In this document: in pieces, positions 9,828 through 17,487 of the stretch
Position numbering within the stretch: the first letter of the stretch is position 1
How the letters are laid out: every line of letters starts with the position of its first letter
Notes under the pieces: generated by a model
Database searches by the model: none
Told to the model about the DNA's origin: nothing
What the model saw: only the letters and a program-made list of their open reading frames with translations
Translations under genes and position numbers: made by a program
Assembly (NCBI RefSeq): GCF_001424565.1
Contig: NZ_LMOL01000002.1
Coordinates: forward strand, 118,316-160,452
DNA length: 42,137 nucleotides
Source of the DNA: Arthrobacter sp. Leaf141
GTDB taxonomy: Bacteria > Actinomycetota > Actinomycetes > Actinomycetales > Micrococcaceae
Direction: 5' to 3'

Positions 9828-10910
9828 ATGGACATTCTCGTCATCAGCTCTCTCGATGCCCTCTGCCGGCAGCAGGCATGCGAGGCCGCGGCAGCAGCAC
9901 ATCCCGGCAGCGTGGTGGTGGTCCAGGACCTGCTGGACGAGGGCCTGGTGATCCGCAGGACCGTCGACGCCGCAGGGCGCCAGGACCGCACGGAAACCAT
10001 ACTGGAACACAGTTGCCTCAGCTGCGCCGTGCGGCTGGACCTGGTACCCGCGGTGGAGGAACTGCTTGCCGCCAACGCACGGCCCATCATCATCGGGCTG
10101 CCCCCGGCCCTGCCGGCAGCGACTGCAATCGCCGCCCTTAACCGGGGCCTGGGCCGGCCTGCCCTGGTGGGGTCCGTCATTCTGGCCTGCGCTCCGGATG
10201 CCATGGAGGACCACCTCTGGGATGCCCACACGCTCTTCGAATCGGGCTTCACCCCCGCGCCGGGAGATGAACGCACACCCGGCGAGTTTATGGTGCGGGA
10301 ACTGGACTTTGCCGACACCATCCTCCCTGCCCAGCCGGACATCATGCCCGCACATCCGGCCGGCCAGGAGCGCGGCCTGCACCTGGTCCAGGCGCTGGCG
10401 CCGCACGCACACATCGCGGCGGCCGGCGCGGACCTAAGGCGTGGCCGGTTCCACTACGGGGCGTCCGCGGCCCGGTGCGAACCGGGCACCGCCCCGGCAC
10501 AGACCGGGCGGGCCCGGCCTGGCGCCGCGTCCCCGTTCACCACTGTCGTCCACCGCCTGGACAGGGAACTGCATCCGGGCAGGTTCCGCCTGGCCCTGGG
10601 AACCCTGGCGGCGGGCTGCTGCGTCCTCCGGGGCCAGTTCAACGTGGCATCGGCGCCGGGCTGCCGGATCACCCTCCAGGGCATCGGACCCCGGGTCTGG
10701 CTGGAAAACGCCGGCACCTGGCCCTCGGACAGCCCCGGAGCGGCTGCGGGCGTCCCGGCCACGGCGCCGGACTCGTTCATCGCCGCGACAGGCGAGGACC
10801 TGGACCCCGCCGAAATCTCGCGGCTCCTGAAGGACTGCGAGCTCACCGACAGGGAACTGGCAGCAGGGCACCGCCTGCCGGACCCATTCGGGCTGACGCC
10901 GGCCACGTAA
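9828..10910 (+). CDS. COG0523/CobW-like protein lacking a P-loop, zinc-starvation regulon
   Basis: A 360-residue protein resembling the Zur-regulated COG0523 (CobW C-terminal) proteins of actinobacteria. The metal-binding motif is HSCLSCAVR (about residues 60-68), equivalent to the CxCC site of the family. The N-terminus [11 protein letters not shown] stands where a GxxGxGKT P-loop would be, and none is present, so GTP hydrolysis is unlikely. The C-terminal part ([21 protein letters not shown], then [23 protein letters not shown]) matches the CobW C-terminal domain. It is the first gene after the Zur box, with a cysteine-free L36 55 bases downstream. In mycobacteria a similarly placed protein (Mrf) acts with ribosome hibernation under zinc limitation; a comparable role here is an inference. 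Confidence 0.82.
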   Translation: MDILVISSLDALCRQQACEAAAAAHPGSVVVVQDLLDEGLVIRRTVDAAGRQDRTETILEHSCLSCAVRLDLVPAVEELLAANARPIIIGLPPALPAATAIAALNRGLGRPALVGSVILACAPDAMEDHLWDAHTLFESGFTPAPGDERTPGEFMVRELDFADTILPAQPDIMPAHPAGQERGLHLVQALAPHAHIAAAGADLRRGRFHYGASAARCEPGTAPAQTGRARPGAASPFTTVVHRLDRELHPGRFRLALGTLAAGCCVLRGQFNVASAPGCRITLQGIGPRVWLENAGTWPSDSPGAAAGVPATAPDSFIAATGEDLDPAEISRLLKDCELTDRELAAGHRLPDPFGLTPAT

Positions 10911-10965
10911 GGCGCCGGCAGCGTCGCCCCCAACGCCACCCACCCAACGGAACAAGGAGAACACC

Positions 10966-11088
10966 ATGAAAGTACGGAATTCGCTGCGGGCTTTGAAGAA
11001 GATCCCGGGCGCCCAGATTGTCCGGCGCCGCGGCAGGACGTTTGTGATCAATAAAAAGAACCCCCGGATGAAAGCCCGCCAGGGTTAG
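10966..11088 (+). CDS. rpmJ: Ribosomal protein L36, cysteine-free (zinc-independent) form
   Basis: A 40-residue basic protein beginning [20 protein letters not shown] and ending KARQG. It is bL36 of the YkgO type: the zinc-ribbon cysteines and histidine of the standard form are absent. AAGGAGA lies five bases before the ATG. Together with the COG0523-like gene it forms a Zur-controlled unit. The known logic is that zinc-free paralogs replace zinc-binding ribosomal proteins during zinc starvation, so zinc can be released. A zinc-binding L36 copy is expected elsewhere, in the main ribosomal operon. Recognition is firm because of the highly conserved sequence. Confidence 0.96.
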   Translation: MKVRNSLRALKKIPGAQIVRRRGRTFVINKKNPRMKARQG

Positions 11089-11104
11089 CGGTACGCTTCA
11101 GTCC

Positions 11105-13147
11105 ATGAGCCCAGCCCCCGTCATCATCGCCATCGACGGGCGCTCCGGCGCAGGGAAGACAACGCTGGCCGTGGAACTGGCGGCCAGGCTGCGGGCCCAC
11201 CACAGGGTTTCCCTGTTCCACCTGGAGGACATCTACCCCGGGTGGAACGGGCTCGCGGCGGGAATCGAACGGTACGTGGCCACAGTGCTCACTCCCCTGG
11301 CCCGCGGCGAGGCAGCAACGTGGACCAGCTGGGACTGGGAAAACCATTACGACGGCGGAACCCAGGTAACGCTTCCGGCGGAAATCGTGATTGTGGAAGG
11401 GGTAGGTGCGGCAGCTGCCGCTGCCCGGCCCTTCCTGAGCGCCGCCATCTGGGCGGAAGCACCTCCCGGGCTTCGCAAATCCCGCGCCATGGACCGCGAT
11501 GGCGCCACGTATGAACCCTTCTGGGACCAGTGGGCTGCCCAGGAGGATGAGTGGCTTGCCACGGACGATGCGCCGCACCAGGCGGGCATTCGGGTCAACA
11601 ACTCCGCAGGCACGTCGGCCCCGGAGCACGTGCTGCAGCTCCTGCCCTACCTCCCAGCCCTTGCCCCGGTGCTGGCCCCCGAACTTTCGGCGCGACGGGG
11701 CCTGCAGCTGCTCACGGAACGGCTTGAGGGCCTGCCGGACGCGCCCGCCCTTTTCCGCGCCCTGTATTCCGAATCACCCAACGCTGTTTGGCTCGACTCC
11801 TCGAATTCAGCCGCCGCTGTTCCGGAACGCAACCGCTTCAGCATCATGGCGGACGACGGCGGGACGTTCGGCCAATTCGTCACGCACCAATCCGGCACCA
11901 GCCTGATCAGCACCGGCTCAGCGGCAGCCACCGTACCCGGGCCGTTTTTCCGCTGGCTGCACACCGTGTGGGGGCGCCGGGCGGTACGGACACCGGACGG
12001 CTATCCGGCCCAGTTTGCCCTGGGCTGGCTGGGCTGCCTGGGCTTTGAGCTGAAACGCGAAACCGGCGGTTCAGACCTGTCCGCGGCCACCCCCGATGCT
12101 GCCCTGATTTTTGCCGGTCGCGCAGTGGTCATTGACCACGAAGAAGGCACGGTCTGGCTGCTGGCACTGGAGGCCCCGGACGCCCGGGACTGGCTGCACA
12201 CGGCAAGGACCGCCGTGGCTGCCGTGCCGGCGGCAGACGGTGGCAGCACCGGCGTCGGACGCCCCACTGCCGGCAGCCGCCCTGCGCCGTCTTTCCGGAG
12301 CCGCGATTCGGCTGCCGCATACCGGGGCAAGGTCGATGCCGCCAAGGACCAGATCGCGGACGGCAACTCCTACGAGGTCTGCCTGACCACGGCGCTGGAA
12401 GCCTCGGTGCCGGCCGGGACACTGGACCCGTGGTCCACCTACCTGGACCTGCGGCACCGCAACCCGGCACCGTTTGCCAGCTACCTGCGGTTCGGCGGCC
12501 TGACGGTGGCCAGCACCTCGCCCGAGCGTTTCCTGAAAATCGCGGCCGACGGCGGGATGCGCGCCGAACCGATCAAGGGCACCCGCCGCCGGGGTGCCGA
12601 CCCCGCCGAGGACGGGGCGCTGCAGGCGGACCTGGCGTCCTCGCCCAAGGACCGGGCGGAAAACATCATGATTGTTGACCTCTTGCGGAACGACCTGAGC
12701 CACTTTGCTGTCCCCGGTTCCGTCACCGTCAGCCGACTGTGCGCCATCGAAAGCTACGCCACCGTCCACCAGATGGTGAGTACCATCGACGCCCGGCTGC
12801 TGCCCGGTTCCTCCCGCGCCGAAGCAGTGGCGGCCTGCTTTCCGGCCGGTTCCATGACGGGCGCCCCGAAAATCAGTACCATGGCCATCCTGGACCGGCT
12901 CGAGACCGGGCCCCGGGGGCTGTACTCGGGCGCCATCGGCTATTTTTCGCTTAACGGGGCCACTGACCTGGCCGTGACCATCCGGACCCTGGTGATCAGC
13001 GCCGGCCCCGGCGGTGCCATGGAACTGGGCCTGGGCATCGGCGGCGCCATCACGTCGGATTCCGATCCTGAGGACGAGTACCAGGAAATCCGGACCAAAG
13101 CCTACGGCGTCCTGTCCACGCTGGGCGCGCACTTTCCGGACCCCTAG
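11105..13147 (+). CDS. pabB: P-loop kinase-like domain fused to PabB (aminodeoxychorismate synthase I)
   Basis: A 680-residue two-domain protein. Residues ~1-190 form a P-loop NTPase with Walker A DGRSGAGKTT (Lys18), EDIYPGWNGL (~41-50) and RDGATYEPFWDQWAAQE (~131-147), in the style of uridine-kinase-like actinobacterial proteins. Residues ~195-680 are a chorismate-binding enzyme. PIKGTRRRG (Lys491) carries the lysine that marks PabB rather than TrpE, and the conserved segments RAENIMIVDLLRND and GSMTGAPK follow. PabB converts chorismate to 4-amino-4-deoxychorismate for folate; glutamine would be hydrolysed by a PabA not seen here. PabC, the next enzyme, lies at 14732. The ATG at 11105 follows TACGCT by seven bases. 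The role of the kinase-like domain is unknown. Confidence 0.9.
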   Translation: MSPAPVIIAIDGRSGAGKTTLAVELAARLRAHHRVSLFHLEDIYPGWNGLAAGIERYVATVLTPLARGEAATWTSWDWENHYDGGTQVTLPAEIVIVEGVGAAAAAARPFLSAAIWAEAPPGLRKSRAMDRDGATYEPFWDQWAAQEDEWLATDDAPHQAGIRVNNSAGTSAPEHVLQLLPYLPALAPVLAPELSARRGLQLLTERLEGLPDAPALFRALYSESPNAVWLDSSNSAAAVPERNRFSIMADDGGTFGQFVTHQSGTSLISTGSAAATVPGPFFRWLHTVWGRRAVRTPDGYPAQFALGWLGCLGFELKRETGGSDLSAATPDAALIFAGRAVVIDHEEGTVWLLALEAPDARDWLHTARTAVAAVPAADGGSTGVGRPTAGSRPAPSFRSRDSAAAYRGKVDAAKDQIADGNSYEVCLTTALEASVPAGTLDPWSTYLDLRHRNPAPFASYLRFGGLTVASTSPERFLKIAADGGMRAEPIKGTRRRGADPAEDGALQADLASSPKDRAENIMIVDLLRNDLSHFAVPGSVTVSRLCAIESYATVHQMVSTIDARLLPGSSRAEAVAACFPAGSMTGAPKISTMAILDRLETGPRGLYSGAIGYFSLNGATDLAVTIRTLVISAGPGGAMELGLGIGGAITSDSDPEDEYQEIRTKAYGVLSTLGAHFPDP

Positions 13148-13162
13148 GCGGACGGACCGCTG

Positions 13163-14638
13163 CTACTGGACTGTCGCCGTCAGCCTGGCCACGTTATCCA
13201 CGTAGCGGGCGGCCAGCGGCCGGTTGAGCCAGTCGGCAAGCTTCAGCTCGTGGGAAATGCCGCGGTAGGTGTTTTCCACTGCCCGCATCTTGGTGACGAT
13301 GTCGGCGCCCATCAGCATGACCGAGACTTCAAGGTTCAGCGAGAAGGACCTCATGTCCATGTTGCTGGAGCCCAGCACCGCCACTTCGTCGTCGATCGTG
13401 AAGTGCTTTGCGTGCAGGACAAAAGGCGCCTTGTACAGGTAGATGCGCACTCCTGCCTCCAGCAGCGCCTCATAGTAGGACCGCTGGGCATGATGGACCA
13501 GGAACTGGTCGCCCTTCTCGGAGACAAAAAGTTCCACCTCCACGCCCCGCTGCGCTGCGGTGGTGATGGCATAGAGCAGGGAATCGTCGGGAACAAAGTA
13601 CGGACTGCAGATGGAAATCCGCTGCTGGGCCGAGTAGATAAGGGTGTTGAAGAGCCGCAGGTTGTTCTCGGTGATGAACCCGGGACCGCTGGGAACAACC
13701 TGTGCCGTGACGTTGCCCGGTGCGGTGTTGGCCGGCAACTGCAGCTGGTCCTCCAGCGACTCGTCCGTCTCGCTGAGCCAGTCCGTGGCGAAAACGACGT
13801 TCAGGGTGGTCACGATGGGGCCCTGCAGGCACGCCATCAGCTCCACCCACTCGCGTCCGGCCCGGCGGTGCCGCGCGTTGTTGTAGGAGGGCTCGATCAG
13901 GTTCTGCGACCCGGAGAAGGCGATTTCGCCGTCGATCACCATGATCTTGCGGTGGTTCCGGAGGTCCGGCCGGCGCCACTGGCCGTGGATGGGCAGCAAC
14001 GGAAGCATCCGCTTCCATTGGATTTTGCCCGCCCTCAGCCGCTTCAGCAGGTTGCGGTAGCCGGGAACCCGGAGGGTGCCGATGTGGTCGAACAGGACCC
14101 TGACCTCGACGCCGCGCTCTGCGGCCTCCTCGAGGGCCGTGAGGAGGTCGTTGGTGATGTGGTCCGAACTCATGATGTAGAACTCGGCGTTGACGAACTT
14201 CTTCGCTTTCCGCACGGCTTCGGTCATGGCCAGGATCGAGTCCGGGTAGCCGGGGATAAGCTCCACGGAGTTGCCGTCCACCATGGGCAGCGAACCCAGC
14301 CTGTGGTTCAGTTCACCGGCGGACTTCACCCACTCGGGGCCGTGGTACTCGCTTTCGGCGGCTGCCAGGGAGGATATCCCGGACCGGACCCTGTCGTTGA
14401 CCTGCTGCTGCTGTTCGCGGCGGCGGCTGGAGAGCCGGAAATTGCCGAACAGCAGGAATAGGACAATGCCGAGGAACGGCACAAAGAAGATGCCCAGCAG
14501 CCAGGCCATGGCGGTGGTGGGCCGCCTGTTGCCGGGAATGATGCCGATGGCCAGCACCCTGATCACAAGGTCCGCCACGGCCAGGAGGGTCACCACCCAC
14601 CCCGGAGCGGTACCGGCAAGCGAAAACGGCCACAACAC
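13163..14638 (-). CDS. cls: Cardiolipin synthase (phospholipase D superfamily)
   Basis: A 491-residue membrane enzyme that condenses phosphatidylglycerol to cardiolipin. Two N-terminal membrane segments (about residues 12-33 and 43-65) are followed by two PLD catalytic motifs: HRKIMVIDGEIAFSGSQNL (His229, Lys231, Asp236) and HAKHFTIDDEVAVLGSSNMD (His409, Lys411, Asp416). Both HxKx4D sets are intact. The length matches the ClsA family. The start is GTG at 14638 with a GGGGG stretch eight bases upstream. The stop is 15 bases from the end of the convergent pabB fusion, with no room for a separate terminator. Neighbours do not suggest a special role. Confidence 0.95.
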   Translation of the reverse strand: MLWPFSLAGTAPGWVVTLLAVADLVIRVLAIGIIPGNRRPTTAMAWLLGIFFVPFLGIVLFLLFGNFRLSSRRREQQQQVNDRVRSGISSLAAAESEYHGPEWVKSAGELNHRLGSLPMVDGNSVELIPGYPDSILAMTEAVRKAKKFVNAEFYIMSSDHITNDLLTALEEAAERGVEVRVLFDHIGTLRVPGYRNLLKRLRAGKIQWKRMLPLLPIHGQWRRPDLRNHRKIMVIDGEIAFSGSQNLIEPSYNNARHRRAGREWVELMACLQGPIVTTLNVVFATDWLSETDESLEDQLQLPANTAPGNVTAQVVPSGPGFITENNLRLFNTLIYSAQQRISICSPYFVPDDSLLYAITTAAQRGVEVELFVSEKGDQFLVHHAQRSYYEALLEAGVRIYLYKAPFVLHAKHFTIDDEVAVLGSSNMDMRSFSLNLEVSVMLMGADIVTKMRAVENTYRGISHELKLADWLNRPLAARYVDNVARLTATVQ

Positions 14639-14731
14639 GAGCAGACCCCCGGAGAATGAGCGCCCGGCGGACGGATTCCGGCCACGGCGTCAGCCCAGCT
14701 TATCCGGGCAACGCCGCACTAAGCTGGAGCC

Positions 14732-15661
14732 ATGACCTCTCCTTCGCCCGTGGTTCTCGTTTTTCTCGACCCTGATGCTCCTGACGGCCGCCTGGCAGAC
14801 GCGTCGCAGCCCCAGCTGATGGTCACCGATCAGGGCGCCGCCCGCGGCGACGGGATCTTCGAGACCATGCTGGCCGTGGATGGCAAGGTCCGCAAGATCC
14901 AGGCCCACCTGGACCGGCTGGCCGGCTCCGCCGAAGCGCTGGACCTGGACGTGCCGGGCGAGGACCAGTGGCGGCGCGCGATCGCGGCCGGGCTGGGCCA
15001 ACATCACGTCCAGCATCCGCCGGCCGCGCCGGCAGCAGACGAACTGGCGGTCAAGCTGGTGGTGACCCGCGGTGTGGACGGGGCAGTGGCGCCCACCGCT
15101 TGGGTCCAGGTATCACCGGTAGGTGAGCTGGGCCGGCGGCAACGGGAAACCGGCATCGACGTGATCCTCCTGGACAGGGGTTACGACAGTGAAGTGGGGG
15201 AAAGAGCGCCCTGGCTGCTGTTGGGCGCCAAAACGCTCTCCTACGCCGTCAACATGGCCGCCCTGCGCCACGCGCACAAGCAGGGTGCCGACGACGTTAT
15301 TTTCCACTCCTCCGATGGTCGCGTCCTGGAGGGACCCACGTCCACGGTGCTGTTGGCGCATGTGGAAAAGTCCGCGGACGGAACCACCGTCAAACGCCTG
15401 ATCACACCTCAACTGGACAGCGGCATCCTGCCGGGCACCTCGCAGGGCGCCCTCTTTATCGCCGCGAAGGCCGCCGGCTGGGAGCTCGGCTACGGCCCGC
15501 TGGAGCCGCGCGACCTGTTGGATGCGGACGCGGTGTGGTTGATTTCCAGCGTGCGCCTGCTCGCCCCGGTCAACCGCATCGATGGCCAGGAAATCGGCAC
15601 TCCTGCGCTGCGGAAGGAACTGTCGGACGAACTGAACCTGCTGTTTGCCGGCATCGAATAA
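14732..15661 (+). CDS. pabC: Aminodeoxychorismate lyase (class IV aminotransferase)
   Basis: A 309-residue PLP enzyme of fold type IV. The PLP lysine is in LLLGAKTLSYAVNM (Lys167), the acidic residue before the phosphate-binding loop is Glu200 in VLEGPTSTVLL, and DQGAARGDGIFETM (about residues 33-46) is the N-terminal family motif. The likely reaction is release of pyruvate from 4-amino-4-deoxychorismate to give p-aminobenzoate for folate. Branched-chain or D-amino-acid aminotransferases share this fold, but the nearby pabB supports PabC. The ATG at 14732 is preceded by TAAGCT at six bases, the leaderless spacing. It converges with the TetR gene across only 12 bases. Confidence 0.88.
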   Translation: MTSPSPVVLVFLDPDAPDGRLADASQPQLMVTDQGAARGDGIFETMLAVDGKVRKIQAHLDRLAGSAEALDLDVPGEDQWRRAIAAGLGQHHVQHPPAAPAADELAVKLVVTRGVDGAVAPTAWVQVSPVGELGRRQRETGIDVILLDRGYDSEVGERAPWLLLGAKTLSYAVNMAALRHAHKQGADDVIFHSSDGRVLEGPTSTVLLAHVEKSADGTTVKRLITPQLDSGILPGTSQGALFIAAKAAGWELGYGPLEPRDLLDADAVWLISSVRLLAPVNRIDGQEIGTPALRKELSDELNLLFAGIE

Positions 15662-15673
15662 GACCGGCGGGCC

Positions 15674-16387
15674 TTAAACGGGCGTCGGCGCCGCTTCCTG
15701 CTTCAACAGCTGGGACTCCAGGCCCGAGAGCAGGATGGTCAGGCCCTGGTCCAGTTCGGCGTACCCGTCGTAGTCAGCGAGAGCAGGGGCCAGCGCCCGG
15801 AGGCGGGGGAAGTCCTTGGCCGGGAGCCGGTGCAGGCCCAGCCGCAGGAGGGCCTCATTCTCCTCCGGATCCACCACAAACTCCTGGAGCTCATTGAGGA
15901 TGTGGCCATACAGGAAGCCGTAATAGGCGCGGTACACGTGCAGCGCATCCGGTGGCTGGAACCCGGCCTCAATGAGAAGTGCCAGGATCTGTTCCAGGGG
16001 GCGAAGGGTCCCCAACGGCCGGAGACCCAGCGGGGTGGACAGAGGCCGCGTGACCAGGAGCGGGACCACGTTGGGATGCTCCAACGCAATGAGGCGCAAG
16101 CTGTGGGCGATCAGCCTCAGCTGGCCTTTCCAGTTCGGGTCATCGGCATGGACCGGCAGCTCGTTCAGCACCAGTTCCGATACCCCGTCCAGCAGTGCGG
16201 CCCGGTTTTCGGCGTAGCGGTAAAGGCTCATCGGGTCCCGCCCCAGCTCCTGTCCCAGGCGCCGCATGGTGAGCGATTCGAGGCCGTCGGCGTCCACCAG
16301 TTCAAGGGCCTTGGCGAGCACCACCTCTTTGCTCAGCCTTGCCTTGCGGGACCGGCCGCCTTCGGTGGTTGCGCTCGGGGAAGTCAT
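15674..16387 (-). CDS. TetR-family transcriptional regulator (TetR_C type)
   Basis: A 237-residue repressor. The DNA-binding domain is at about residues 17-63, with the helix-turn-helix in LTMRRLGQELGRDPMSLYRYAENRAALLDGV, as in the tetracycline-repressor subgroup. The C-terminal ~165 residues match the TetR_C all-helical ligand and dimer domain (IAHSLRLIALEHPNVVPLLVTRPL). No efflux pump is next to it. The divergent neighbours are an 84-residue protein and a GNAT acetyltransferase. A palindrome fitting a TetR operator lies 80 bases upstream, over a possible -10 of this gene, so autoregulation is likely and control of the divergent pair is possible. The ligand is unknown. Confidence 0.88.
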   Translation of the reverse strand: MTSPSATTEGGRSRKARLSKEVVLAKALELVDADGLESLTMRRLGQELGRDPMSLYRYAENRAALLDGVSELVLNELPVHADDPNWKGQLRLIAHSLRLIALEHPNVVPLLVTRPLSTPLGLRPLGTLRPLEQILALLIEAGFQPPDALHVYRAYYGFLYGHILNELQEFVVDPEENEALLRLGLHRLPAKDFPRLRALAPALADYDGYAELDQGLTILLSGLESQLLKQEAAPTPV

Positions 16388-16467
16388 GGATTCCGTTCCG
16401 GACCGGAGCTGTGCTGCCTCCCGGCAAATTGCCGGGCGCTTGCCCGATTCCTGGTCTACAGGTAAAG

Positions 16468-16480
16468 TCTACATTGTAGA
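16468..16480. promoter_or_regulatory. TetR-type operator
   Basis: TCTACA-T-TGTAGA is a perfect 13-bp palindrome in the divergent spacer between the TetR gene and the small plus-strand gene. An extra TCTACA half-site lies at 16455-16460. It contains a TACAAT reading leftwards (possible -10 for tetR) and a TACATT reading rightwards, so both divergent promoters could be covered. Confidence 0.7.
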
Positions 16481-16614
16481 TGGAGCATTAGCGCCGCTCA
16501 GGGCCGCAACAACCGAAGTTGCCCGCATCAACCCTCCGGCGCCCCGTGCATGGCGCCGGTCATGGCTGCTGTAGCCGAACGGCGGCGCCACGCACTGAGC
16601 GAAGGGACGCCATC

Positions 16615-16869
16615 ATGGCACATTCGCAGTTTGACCTTTTTCTCCACGAAGCCACCCACGTCGACACCGTCAACGAAACCAGCCTCGACCGGGACCGCCT
16701 GTACGGGCTGTACACCAGCTGGTGCTTCATCAACCAGCAGGCACCAGGCCCCGAATCCAATTTCTGGACTGCCATGAAGGCCAGGGTGGGCTCTGGCCGG
16801 AACGGCCTGCGCATGAAGGGCCCCGCCGCGACGGACTACATCATGGCCAGCTACCCGGGTCTGGTCTAG
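16615..16869 (+). CDS. 84-residue protein resembling the C-terminal tail of D5/P4-type primases
   Basis: A small protein starting MAHSQFDLFLHEATHVDTVNE. The ATG at 16615 has GAAGGGA about eight bases upstream; the frame opens 32 codons earlier but without a ribosome site. The middle section (LYGLYTSWCFINQQAPGPES, then FWTAMKARVG) follows the pattern LY..Y..WC..N...P.S...F...M..R.G. That is the winged-helix tail of phage P4 alpha/D5-type primase-helicases. No primase or helicase domain accompanies it. It is 21 bases before the GNAT gene, probably in one transcript, and faces the TetR operator. The family resemblance is by eye and weak; the function is unknown. It may simply be a conserved actinobacterial protein. 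Confidence 0.7.
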   Translation: MAHSQFDLFLHEATHVDTVNETSLDRDRLYGLYTSWCFINQQAPGPESNFWTAMKARVGSGRNGLRMKGPAATDYIMASYPGLV

Positions 16870-16890
16870 GAGCACCCACTGGACGGTTCA

Positions 16891-17487
16891 ATGACTGGGA
16901 TTGCTCCCGGCGTCGGGATCCGGCTGCTTGCTGCCACCGACGCCGGGGCAATGTCAGCTGCCTATCTCCGCAACCGGGGGCACCTCGCACCCTGGGAACC
17001 GGAACGGCTCGACCCGTTCTTCACTGCCTCCCACCAGCTGGACATCATCCACGCCAAACGGGCGCACCTGTCCGCGGGAACCGAGGTGCCGTGGGTCCTG
17101 GTCGACACCGACCAGCCGGGCTCAGAACTTCACGGGGACCGGATAGTCGGCGCCATCACCCTGACAGGGATCGTCCGGGGGCCGTTCCTGAGCGCCAATC
17201 TCGGGTACTGGGTGGACCGCGACCTCACCGGCCGGGGCATTGCCACGGCCGGTGTGCGTTACACGCTCGGTTATGCCGGCGCGGAACTGGGACTGCACCG
17301 CGTCCAGGCCGCCACGCTGGTCCACAATGCAGCATCCCGTCGCATCCTGGACCGCACCGGATTCCAGGAGATCGGGCTGGCTCCCAACTACCTCAAGATC
17401 GCGGGCAAATGGCAGGACCATCTGCTGCATCAGGTAATTCTGCCCCAGGCGGTCAGCGGCCTGCGGACCGGGCCTACGTGGGAATGA
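16891..17487 (+). CDS. GNAT acetyltransferase, RimJ/RimL type
   Basis: A 198-residue acetyltransferase. The acetyl-CoA site is LTGRGIATAGVRYTLGYA (motif A, R/Q-x-x-G-x-G/A). It is followed by the RimJ-type segment LGLHRVQAATLVHNAASRRILDRTGFQEIG (about residues 132-161) and a C-terminal WQDHLL that matches family members acting on N-terminal residues of ribosomal proteins or on small amines. It probably shares a transcript with the 84-residue gene upstream. Its last 14 bases overlap the end of the convergent acyltransferase gene. The substrate is not identified. Confidence 0.88.
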   Translation: MTGIAPGVGIRLLAATDAGAMSAAYLRNRGHLAPWEPERLDPFFTASHQLDIIHAKRAHLSAGTEVPWVLVDTDQPGSELHGDRIVGAITLTGIVRGPFLSANLGYWVDRDLTGRGIATAGVRYTLGYAGAELGLHRVQAATLVHNAASRRILDRTGFQEIGLAPNYLKIAGKWQDHLLHQVILPQAVSGLRTGPTWE

